This document shows, piece after piece, positions 42,465 through 50,462 of a DNA stretch of 64,000 bases. The position numbers and the translations under genes were made by a program. Position 1 is the first letter of the stretch, and each line of letters begins with the position of its first letter. The DNA is taken from contig CACRSC010000026.1 of NCBI GenBank assembly GCA_902651635.1, forward strand, positions 114,953 through 178,952. Direction: 5' to 3'. This stretch comes from Mastigamoeba balamuthi. Its lineage: Eukaryota > Evosea > Mastigamoebida > Mastigamoebidae. The notes under the pieces are model-generated. The model was not told the origin of the DNA. It saw nothing but the letters and a program-made list of their open reading frames with translations, and searched no databases.

Positions 42465-45128
42465 ATGAACCGGAGCTCATTCCTCGTATCAGGATTGCCG
42501 CTCGCTGCGGCTGTTCTTGGTTGCGACGAGAGGTGTCGTTGGGTGCGCCTCCTATCGCCCTCTTACCTGCTGGCGTTATTTGCTCTCTCGTCCCCTTCCC
42601 CACCGACTCCTGCAAAGCCTCACAGCCAAAACCGCCGCAGAACGAGTGGAAGACAAAGCACGGCAGATCCTATGCCAGCGCAGAAGAGGGTGCGCTTGGC
42701 AGTTGGGCTGCTACCCTCTTTGGGGCTGTGGGTGGATGTTTGTAACTTTTGTGCTCCCACAGAGGAGCACCGCTTCGCCGTCTTCAACGACAACCTCGCC
42801 ACCTACGCCGAGTGGAACACCCTACCCGGGCAGACTGCCGTCTTCGCCCCCAACAAGTTCTCCGACCTGACAAAGTCCGAGTTTGCCGCCCGCTTCCTGG
42901 TCCCCTCGGGCATCCGGATCCCCGATGAGTTCCGCAGAGCCGCTAGGGCCTCTGTCCGCGGCATCTCAACGCGGAAGGCGGTCCCCGAGAGCTTCACGAC
43001 GCCGTACGCTACCCCGGCGAGGCAGCAGGGCGGGTGCGGGTCGTGCTGGGCGTTCTCAACGGCGGCGGTGCTCGAGGGCGCGTACCTCAGGGCCAACAAG
43101 AAGACCGTCGTCGTCGCGCCGCAGAACTTCGTCGACTGCGGGGGCTTCAGGGCCAGCAACAGTGATGGCTGTGAGGGCTACTACCCAATCACAACCATGT
43201 CCGAGCTTGCTGATGGCGCCAAGAACGGTGGCGGCGTGCTGTTCGAGCAGGACTACCCGTACAAGGCCGTCATGGGCAACTGCCGCCACCCCTACAGCGA
43301 GCCCGGGCCCGTCAGGGTGACCGGCTACATCACAGAACCCTTCAACGAGCAGGAGGGCAGCTCACTGTACACGCGCCTGATGGAGTACGGGCCCCTGGGT
43401 ATTACCTTCAACGCGGGCTACATCGGTCCCTACTCGAGCGGCATCATCCAGGACGGCCCTGCGTGCTACAAGACGCAGCAGGGCTATGTCGGCCCCGACC
43501 ACGCGGTCGCGCTCGTGGGCTGGGGCGTCGACAACGGCGTCAAGTACTGGCTGGTCAAGAACTCGTGGGGCGCCGAGTGGGGCGAGCCCAGGGACTTCAG
43601 GCGTGGCGGCCAGGGCGAGGGCTTCTTCCGCATCGTCCGCGGCGTGGGCGCCTGCCACATATCCATGGAGCCTTTCGTCGGAGCCACGGTCGCCACGGAC
43701 GGCAAGCCCACGCCCGACCCTACTCCCGATCCCGACCCCGAGCCCACGCCGGACCCCGTCTGCCAGCCCAAGAGCCAGTCCGAGGTCTGCGGAGGGCGCA
43801 GGTGCGGCAACGTCGACAACGGCTGCGGGGCCCAGACGACGTGCGGGCTCTGCGCTGAGGGGCAGGCGTGCAGTGAAGACGGGCAGTGCGCGGCCGTAGA
43901 CAACAACCTCGACAGGGCGCAGGTGTACCCGGAGGGCGCCACGGGCGACTTTGACATCTGGAAGACCGACGACGGCAGCATCGCGATGCAGACGCGCACC
44001 GACTCGTTCGACGAGAAGCGCATGGCCTGGACGACCTCTGCCAAGTGGACCAGCGCCTCGTGGACTTCGTTCAACGTCGGAATCAGCGCAGCTGCCCCGG
44101 GTGTGCTGGGCATCGGCATGCGGCTGGGCCAGAAGGACTGGCCCCTCAACGGCATCTCGTGGAAGTTCGCCATCTATGATTACGACGGCGCCAGCGAGAC
44201 GGCTCCTGCCGATCTGCAGCAGTGCTTCATCTACGGCGACGAGATGTGTATGGCTGTCGCGCAGGTCGACTTCCCCATGAAGGTCATAAACCGCTTCGCG
44301 GTGCGCTTCACGAGGGGCGGAAGGCGCGGCAACAAGCGCATCGTCATGCAGCCGATCCTCAACGACGTGCCCGTCGCGGGCGACCAGCGCTTCTCGATCG
44401 AGGAGTCGTACTACCCCGCCGTCGGCTCGGCGTTCATCGTGGCCTCGGGGCCCGCCAAGTCGTTCTGGACACCGCAGCTGATCACCAAGACGACCGTCCA
44501 CGTCGCCATGCGCTCGTGCCACACGCCCGCGGCCTGGGCCCGCGAGGTCACTCGCATCCTGCAGGTCCCCGGGACCTTCGTGACCGACGTGCAGGGCCAG
44601 AGCAGCTCGGGCTGCGGCACGGGGCTTTTCAACGCGTTCGACGTGACGCTGCACGACGCCAACGCGACGGTCGGTATGTACAAGCAAGGAGCTGCCATCA
44701 ACGTGCATGGTGCCCCCGCGTTCCGCCAGCTCTCGTACTCCAACGCCCTCGCGTCGAACCTCGTCTCGACCGTCTCTGGAGGCGGCCTGGAGAACATGGG
44801 CATCGTCGGGGCAACGGCGTCGCTCGTGGTACCCGAGATCACCGGCAACGTAGTCGAGGGGACCATCGCTGCCGCCGCCGGCGGGCTCTCGACGGGCGCC
44901 ATCGTCGGAATCGCTGTGGGCGCCAGTGTCGGCGCTCTGTCCGTCGTCGCAGCGGCGACAGCTGGCGTGGTGGTCGCGGTGAAGCGCCACAGGGGCAGCC
45001 AGGAGCAGCAGCCGGCAGAGGTGAAGCTCGGGGGCGCCAAGAGCAGCCCACGCGGCGTCGACGTGATGAACGGCAGCAGCAGCGGCCACCAGAGCATCAC
45101 GGGGCGTGCGCCCCCGGTGGAGTGCTGA
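42465..45128 (+). CDS. Membrane-anchored papain-like (C1A) cysteine protease, copy 7
   Basis: Exon 1 from 42465 (MNRSSFLVSGLPLAAAVLG, CDERCRW, donor GTGCGC), exon 2 near 42640 (NEWKTKHGRSYASAEE), exon 3 from about 42763 (EEHRFAVFNDNLATYAEW). Catalytic residues: RQQGGCGSCWAF, PDHAVALVGWG, VKNSWGAEWGEP. Very close to copy 6 from the mid-ectodomain to the tail (long identical blocks), more different in the protease domain and around residues FAIYDYDGASETA. The tail ends SITGRAPPVEC. Confidence 0.9.
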   Translation: MNRSSFLVSGLPLAAAVLGCDERCRWVRLLSPSYLLALFALSSPSPPTPAKPHSQNRRRTSGRQSTADPMPAQKRVRLAVGLLPSLGLWVDVCNFCAPTEEHRFAVFNDNLATYAEWNTLPGQTAVFAPNKFSDLTKSEFAARFLVPSGIRIPDEFRRAARASVRGISTRKAVPESFTTPYATPARQQGGCGSCWAFSTAAVLEGAYLRANKKTVVVAPQNFVDCGGFRASNSDGCEGYYPITTMSELADGAKNGGGVLFEQDYPYKAVMGNCRHPYSEPGPVRVTGYITEPFNEQEGSSLYTRLMEYGPLGITFNAGYIGPYSSGIIQDGPACYKTQQGYVGPDHAVALVGWGVDNGVKYWLVKNSWGAEWGEPRDFRRGGQGEGFFRIVRGVGACHISMEPFVGATVATDGKPTPDPTPDPDPEPTPDPVCQPKSQSEVCGGRRCGNVDNGCGAQTTCGLCAEGQACSEDGQCAAVDNNLDRAQVYPEGATGDFDIWKTDDGSIAMQTRTDSFDEKRMAWTTSAKWTSASWTSFNVGISAAAPGVLGIGMRLGQKDWPLNGISWKFAIYDYDGASETAPADLQQCFIYGDEMCMAVAQVDFPMKVINRFAVRFTRGGRRGNKRIVMQPILNDVPVAGDQRFSIEESYYPAVGSAFIVASGPAKSFWTPQLITKTTVHVAMRSCHTPAAWAREVTRILQVPGTFVTDVQGQSSSGCGTGLFNAFDVTLHDANATVGMYKQGAAINVHGAPAFRQLSYSNALASNLVSTVSGGGLENMGIVGATASLVVPEITGNVVEGTIAAAAGGLSTGAIVGIAVGASVGALSVVAAATAGVVVAVKRHRGSQEQQPAEVKLGGAKSSPRGVDVMNGSSSGHQSITGRAPPVEC

Positions 45129-46560
45129 GCTTCTGCCCTCCGGCACTCTGGCCGGTGCTGGCGAGACCGCCGGGAGGCCTCTCCGGAGGCTGCGGGCAAC
45201 ATACCGTGTTGTTGTTTGTCGATACTTCTACAAGAGCAAAGGAGCAACAGAGCAGTTGTCCTCAACAAATCGAGAGCCAGACCGCAGTGCGCCCTTCGCA
45301 TTGAAATTAGGGTGTTGAGCAACGACACCAAACAACTTCTCTCTTATTGTTTTGCCTTGTTCGACAACACCATATGTCAGGTTTCAGGAGCGCTGACTGG
45401 CAAGCTGCTGAGGTTTGTTCCCTCACCTTAAGAGCATGCGTGCGCTACGATTCCACGTCTCACGCACTCACACGAGATCGTGGAAAGAGGTTCCGCATCA
45501 TCACCCGGATTCTGGAGGCAGTGAATCACGATGGCAAAAACTGAGGGACGTACGAAGCGGCACTCGCCAAGCCGTGAGGGGGACGCTGTGCGCAGAAGCA
45601 GTGCTGGGCCTGCGGAGTTGCAGGGCCACAAGAGGAGGGGAACTTGCAGCGGGGGACAGAAAGGCAGCTCCGCGGGCCACAGCCCGTGCCGGCGGGGAAC
45701 TTGCCGCTCTCAGGAGGTGGGGCGTGCAGCCGCTTCCGGCACGGGCTGGCAGGGCGCACAGGAGGTTCGCCACGTTGTGCCCGCGTGCAGCCGCTGACTC
45801 CTGTACCCTCGATCTTTGTCGCACCCTCGCACGCCCGGATGTGAGCCCCTTCGTAGCAGCGCACGCCTGAGGACTGCACGAGGGATGTGAGTCCACAGAG
45901 TGCTTTATCGGTCTCACAGGGCATTGTCGTGGCTTCATGAAGGCCGCACTGCTTGCTGGGCATGCCAGACGAGCAGTGCGGGCTGAAATAACAGAATGGT
46001 GTGTCTGCTGTGAGAAGCCTGAAAATAAAAAACCGGGGGCGGAGGCGATTCGTAGAGTCGTGGAAACCTTGCTCGTATCTTCGACGATTCTTCCCGCCCT
46101 CACTCGCCCACTGCCGCCCTCCCGTTCAGGAGAGCCACGAACGGCGCGTAAGCATCGAGCAGGCTCCAGGAATGTGAACAAATTCGAGCTGCTGAGCGCC
46201 TGATATGATATCAGGACCCTCCGCCCCGGACTTGAGGGAGGACTCTTGCGATTGCCTCAACTGCTGTCACTGTGACAAAGAGCACGCAGAAGCCATTCTC
46301 ATGGCTGGCGATCAAGAATATGTAGCGGTTCATTACATATTTTCTGCCAGACAACTGCGTGAAGAGAAAAATTGGCCAGTGTGGTCCTGTGATTCGCAGT
46401 ATCTTGCCGAGGCTTGGCTAGCCTCGCACAGGCAACACTGGTCACCGCAACCGAAGCGGTGTTCCTCAAACACGTCCTTGAGAACACGTGCACAGGCACC
46501 ACAACTCCGATTGGATATCACAAGATACGAACTCTGATCTAATTTTGTCTGTCGCAGTCG
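45129..46560. other. Intergenic region downstream of the protease array
   Basis: No supported gene. It contains copy B of the 144-bp repeat and a 110-codon plus-strand frame (46205-46537) with several Cys and His but no pattern I recognise. Confidence 0.5.
45637..45780 (+). repeat. 144-bp dispersed repeat, copy B
   Basis: Second copy of the repeat at 33394-33537, same orientation, about seven differences. It marks the right edge of the protease array. Confidence 0.85.
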
Positions 46561-46902
46561 ATGAGGGGGCTGAGGTGCTGCTGCACTGCCACTGCTGTCG
46601 TGGCGGCCATCGCGGCCGCCGGCATCTCTTTTCTCATCACCCGGGCTCTCGAAATCGCCCTGATCCGCCCAAGGAGCTCCTGGCGTCCAGAGGAATCCCC
46701 TTTGGTGCCCAGCAGCCCCCCGTGATCAATCCTGTGAGTTTGTTCGCTGACCCTCCGCAGTTGTTCTGCCCGACGGCCGCTACCTCGAGTACCACGAGGC
46801 CGGCGACCCGCAGGGGACGCCCTTCCTCCTCTTCCAGGGCACTCTCCAGACCGGGCGTACAGTCTGCTCGCTCGTCCACAAGTAATGACTCCCTCCTGCT
46901 CG

Positions 46903-46934
<32 letters not shown>

Positions 46935-47725
46935 GAATCACTCTCGTCATCTCTCCGTCCCTGACCATCGGCAGAGTCTTCAAGCAGAGGGGGCTGAGGG
47001 CCGTCTGCCCCACGCTGCCGGGCTACGGGTTCTCCTCGTGGTCCGAGCGCCCCTTGGCCGAGTACTACCGCGACGTCGAGAGCCTCTCGGACGCGCTGGG
47101 CATCGGCTCCTGGGCGGGCGTTGCCGGCTGGTCTGGCGGCGGCCTCGTCGCCGCTGCGGTGGCCAGCGCGATGCCCGCGAGGGCCGGGCAGCTGCTCCTG
47201 GTGGTCCCCGCGCCCCCGGACCCCGCGTGGTACGACTACGGCGCCCTGGGCCGCGCGTACCTGTGGCTCGCGGCCCACACGCGCGTCAACGAGCTGCTGT
47301 GCCACTACTACGTCGTGCCGACGCTCAGGCGCAACTGCACGGCGTTCCTCAGGCTCGCAGGCACCTCGGACGAGGTCGCGAGCATGGAGGGCCTGGTCGC
47401 CGGCGGCCTGCAGGCCATCTGCGACGACATGGTCAGGTCCGTCTCGGACCACACCGACAGGGCCTACGCGAGCCTCGGGGAGCGCTGGCTGGTGCGCACG
47501 CCCGTCGCGTGGGAGCGCCTGTCGGGCACCCGCGTCGACATCGTCTACGCCGAGAGCGACACGCTCGTCACGCCCCTGTCGGCCCGCATGTACCACAGCA
47601 GCATCCCGGGGAGCACCCTCTTCCGCTACCCGGGTGTCGGCCATGCGGTCGCGGGGCTGGACGTCGGGGCCTACATTGGCCTCTTGTGGGGAGAGGAGCC
47701 ATCGACTCTCGTCAAGGAAACGTAG
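46561..47725 (+). CDS. Membrane-anchored alpha/beta hydrolase
   Basis: The start MRGLRCCC at 46561 is followed by a signal anchor (TATAVVAAIAAAGISFLI) and the cap of an alpha/beta hydrolase fold: LPDGRYLEYHEAGDP, LPGYGFSSW, nucleophile elbow GVAGWSGGG (Ser), acid in YAESDTLVTP (Asp) and YPGVGHAVAG (His). It resembles the lysophospholipase/epoxide-hydrolase-like group found in plants (RPPPK, LxDGRxLAY). Two short introns: about 46705-46753 and about 46882-46936, the latter with a CT microsatellite as polypyrimidine tract. Between IALIRP and PKELLASRG the frame shifts by one base within a C run (about 46665-46670), either a sequencing error or a real break. The substrate is unknown. Confidence 0.75.
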
Positions 47726-47888
47726 AAAGACATGTCGGTCCAAAACAGGGCCGGTGATCCCTCGCAAAGCCCGAGCAGCTTTCTGGTAGCCACATAAGGT
47801 CGTACTTCTGGAAGGGTTGCGTGCAGTGGCTGTGTCAAAGCGAGGAGGGGAACGATAACACAATCTCAGAAAAATAACAAATATAAAA

Positions 47889-47959
47889 GCGTTCGTGGTT
47901 CAATGGTAGAATCTACGCCTCCCACGTGTAGGACCCGGGTCCGATTCCCGGCGAACGCA
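47889..47959 (+). tRNA. tRNA-Gly (anticodon CCC)
   Basis: 71 nt. Acceptor stem GCGTTCG/CGAACGC, D arm GTTCAATGGTAGAAT, anticodon stem TACGC/GTGTA with loop CTCCCAC (anticodon CCC), T arm CCGGGTCCGATTCCCGG. No intron. An AATATAAAAG sequence sits directly upstream. Confidence 0.95.
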
Positions 47960-47961
47960 GA

Positions 47962-47969
47962 TTTTTTTT
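47962..47969 (+). terminator. Pol III terminator of tRNA-Gly
   Basis: Eight T two bases after the tRNA end. Confidence 0.8.
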
Positions 47970-48208
47970 GTTTTTGACACTGCCTGACTCCAGGACTTAC
48001 TGACTGGTCTACGAGAGACGTTGCCTGAAGTCCTCGTCACGACAGGCCGTTTGGCCGTTTGGCAGTGTGGCAGCACACAGAGGTCTCATTCCGAGAGGAT
48101 ACGAGCGAGCAAGAGGGAGCCACAGTCTGATTGCTCTCGTTCCTCTGTCGTGTGTTGTGCGTTGCTGGGGCCCAGTCTGCTGTCCCTGCCGCTTGCTGCT
48201 TGCTGATG

Positions 48209-48232
48209 CTGCTGCTGCTGCTGCTGCTGCTG
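48209..48232. repeat. (CTG)8 microsatellite in the prefoldin 5 3' flank
   Basis: Eight CTG units, five bases beyond the prefoldin 5 stop (CAG in gene orientation), so probably in its 3' UTR. Confidence 0.85.
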
Positions 48233-48236
48233 CGCT

Positions 48237-49010
48237 CTATGACTGGCCCGCCTGCTGGGCGCGGAGCTTCTGCTGCATCGTGACGACGACGCCCTCGAGC
48301 AGGCGCTGCTTGTTCTGCGCCGCTGCCTCGATCTTCTCCATCTGCCCCTTGATCGTCGCAGCCCTCCGCGTGTTGTAGTCGATCGCCCCGTTGATCGACT
48401 GCCCATGCCAGCCGTTTTCGTCAGCGCGTTTTTTGGGGGCGACGGGGGACAGCAGTGCTGGCGAGCTCGAAGCGCACCTTGCGGATGTAGTACTTGGCAC
48501 CGACGTCGACGAGCACGGTCTCGGTGTTCTCCAGCATCGCGGGAACGTAGAGCTGCCGGGGCCTGTCAGTACTGCGAAATATCGGGTGGCCGATATTTTT
48601 CGCCAAAAAGATAATTTGGATTTGGATCGTGCGCTGATTTGTGTGTACGAACAGAGCTGGTCATGGGCACGAGGACGTGCCTGCCCGGGGAGACCTTGGG
48701 GGGCAGCAGCTCCTGCAGGGCCTCCTTGCCCATGTTGAACCTCTGCGTGGCCGCGCCCAGGACCTCGAGCGAGGAGGTCAGGTGCTCCAGATCCTGAGAT
48801 ACCGTGGAACCGAAATCAGAGAAGATATTAAACGGAATTGAGTCTGAGGTCTGAGTTTGAATTGGGGGGGGCGAAGGAGTGGGGAAGAGTGGGGAGGGGT
48901 GGGGCTGAACGGACAGCCTCGGCGCGCTGCTTGATGTTGTTGAGGTCGTCCAGGTCGAGGCTGCTCAGAGGGATGGCCTGCTGGCCCTGCGCTCCTGCGG
49001 CGGCCGCCAT
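48237..49010 (-). CDS. PFDN5: Prefoldin subunit 5
   Basis: Four short exons. Exon 1 from 49010: IPLSSLDLDDLNNIKQRAEA. Exon 2: DLEHLTSSLEVLGAATQRF, ALQELLPPKV and LVPMTSS. Exon 3: LYVPAMLENTETVLVDVG and AKYYIRK. Exon 4: AIDYNTRRAATIKGQMEKI and TMQQKLRAQQ, stop at 48237. This is the N-terminal helix, central beta-hairpins (LVPxTSSLYVPxxL, VLVDVGxxYY) and C-terminal helix of an alpha-class prefoldin, as in MM-1/PFDN5. It works in the hexameric co-chaperone that hands nascent actin and tubulin to CCT. Head to head with ARPC5, 252 bp apart. Introns carry an A/T-rich GAATTGGG-type motif and a GATATTTTTCG patch. Confidence 0.9.
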
Positions 49011-49262
49011 GTGTGTGTTTGTTCACCCGGTAAGCGCGCGCGCGAAAAAAAAAACACAGCAGAGGACCCACACGTAACCCAGCAAATATCCCCGTGACGT
49101 AAGAGAGATATCTATTTTGCTGTTAGACCGTTGGTTTCAAGGTGAGCGAGAGACCCCCCACCCCTCAACGCCGTTTTCGACGGTTTGCTCACCGCGTCTG
49201 GCGCACGACCGCGCCCTCCCTCCCCCCAGGGTCACACCACCGCGCGCAGAGCAGCAGCAGCC

Positions 49263-49996
49263 ATGGCCGACGACGACATCGACACGGGAGACGTGCAGGT
49301 GCAGGACACGCCCGACCAGAAGAGCGAGTCCGAGTGGTCCTCGGAGATCGCCGACCGCGAGCAGCAGGTCACCGCCGCCCTCAACTCGTGCGTGTCCCCG
49401 TCCCCCCTCTCTCCCCCGTCACCTCGCACTGGGGGGGGGTTCTGTCTTGCCGAGGGGACGGCGGAGACGCGCAGCAGCGGCCGGGGGAGGAGGGGACACG
49501 GGGCCCTTTCCAACGGAATAATTCGCAATTTAAATTCAGTTTGTTGGGTTTTGTAATCGCAAACTAACTGCCGCGCGCGCCGCGCCTACCTCGGGCAGGG
49601 GCAAGGTGATGACGGCGCTCCCCGCCATCGTGGAGAACCCGCCGGTGCAGTGCAAGAACCAGGCCCTCAAGGTCCCCATTGCTCACAACTCCCCTTCCGT
49701 AGATACACGTATCCAGACTGACCGGTGAATCAACGGCTGTGAAAATATCCCCCTCGATGCAGGACCGCAACTCCGAGGCCGTGCTGAAGCTGCTGGTGGC
49801 GATCCGCGAGCAGCAGATCGGCCAGGTGGTGCAGGGCATGACGCCCGAGCAGCTCGACGGCCTGATGAAGTACATCTACCGGCACCTCGGCAACCCCGAG
49901 GTCTGCGGCCACATGCTCAAGTGGCACGAGGCGGCCTTCCAGAAGGGCGGCCTCGGGTCCATCGTCCGCGTCCTCGGCGAGAGGCGCTCCCTGTGA
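49263..49996 (+). CDS. ARPC5: Arp2/3 complex subunit 5 (p16)
   Basis: Start MADDDIDTGDVQVQD at 49263; exon 1 ends in QQVTAALNS. Exon 2 (about 49603-49672) encodes GKVMTALPAIVENPPVQC and KNQALK. Exon 3 (about 49761-49996) encodes DRNSEAVLKLLVAIREQQI, GLMKYIYRHLGNPEVCG and KWHEAAFQKGGLGSIVRVL, the diagnostic C-terminus of ARPC5. The usual length of about 150 aa is kept. Function: scaffold subunit that bridges the two halves of the Arp2/3 actin nucleator. The first intron (about 49390-49602) is over 200 nt and A/T-rich at its 3' end. Confidence 0.94.
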
Positions 49997-50232
49997 GATT
50001 TTTTCCAGATTCCCTCCCCCTAGATCTGCCCCCGGAGATTTCGCTCGGAAAGAATCCACCAGCCCGGCGTGTGGGGCGGCGTGGCGCGGACGCAGGGCCG
50101 CGCTCGCCGCCCCCTGCCCAGCATTGTTTGTCGCACGCACTTCTCCAATACAAGAACGAGGTCCTCTGAAGACCCTTTCCTCCCGTCCTTTGGGGGGTTT
50201 TCCCCCCCTGCGTTCCACCTTGGAAGGGAAAC

Positions 50233-50300
50233 TGGAGCTGCCTGGAATCGAACCCGGGTCACAGGGCGAAATCGCGTTGCCATGAGGGCCAGCGGAGGGA
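50233..50300 (-). tRNA. tRNA-like sequence, probably a degenerate tRNA
   Basis: The 3' half reads like a tRNA: variable region, CCGGGTTCGATTCCAGG T arm (one mismatch) and CAGCTCC plus A. The 5' half has a D-arm-like GGCCCTCATGGCAACGC, but there is no GGAGCTG partner for the acceptor stem and no proper anticodon stem. It is therefore likely a relic or a partial match, not a functional gene. Confidence 0.3.
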
Positions 50301-50411
50301 TGGTGGTGATGCGATGCGGACGTGCATATTCCTGCTCGCGTGGAAATGCCATGGGGGTGCCTGAACCCGTAAGTGCGAACTGTCAGAAACGTGCCCTGTT
50401 GCGGGCTTTTG

Positions 50412-50421
50412 CCAATAATAG
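50412..50421 (+). promoter_or_regulatory. TATA-like box of Cache-phosphodiesterase A
   Basis: CCAATAATAG about 45 nt upstream of the start. Equivalent CCAAAAATAG (53577-53586) and CCATAAATAG (56894-56903) precede genes B and C. Confidence 0.45.
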
Positions 50422-50462
50422 AGCACACTGCCGAGAGCACTGCGCGACCCCCCCTGCGGCAC

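Larger units (their letters stand above)
47726..48236. other. Intergenic region containing tRNA-Gly
   Basis: Between the alpha/beta hydrolase (plus) and prefoldin 5 (minus). It contains the tRNA-Gly gene and, at 48209-48232, a (CTG)8 microsatellite just after the prefoldin stop. Confidence 0.6.
49997..50462. other. Intergenic region between ARPC5 and the first Cache-phosphodiesterase
   Basis: No protein gene seen. It holds a tRNA-like sequence on the minus strand and a TATA-like CCAATAATAG at 50412-50421, about 45 nt before the next start. Confidence 0.5.
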
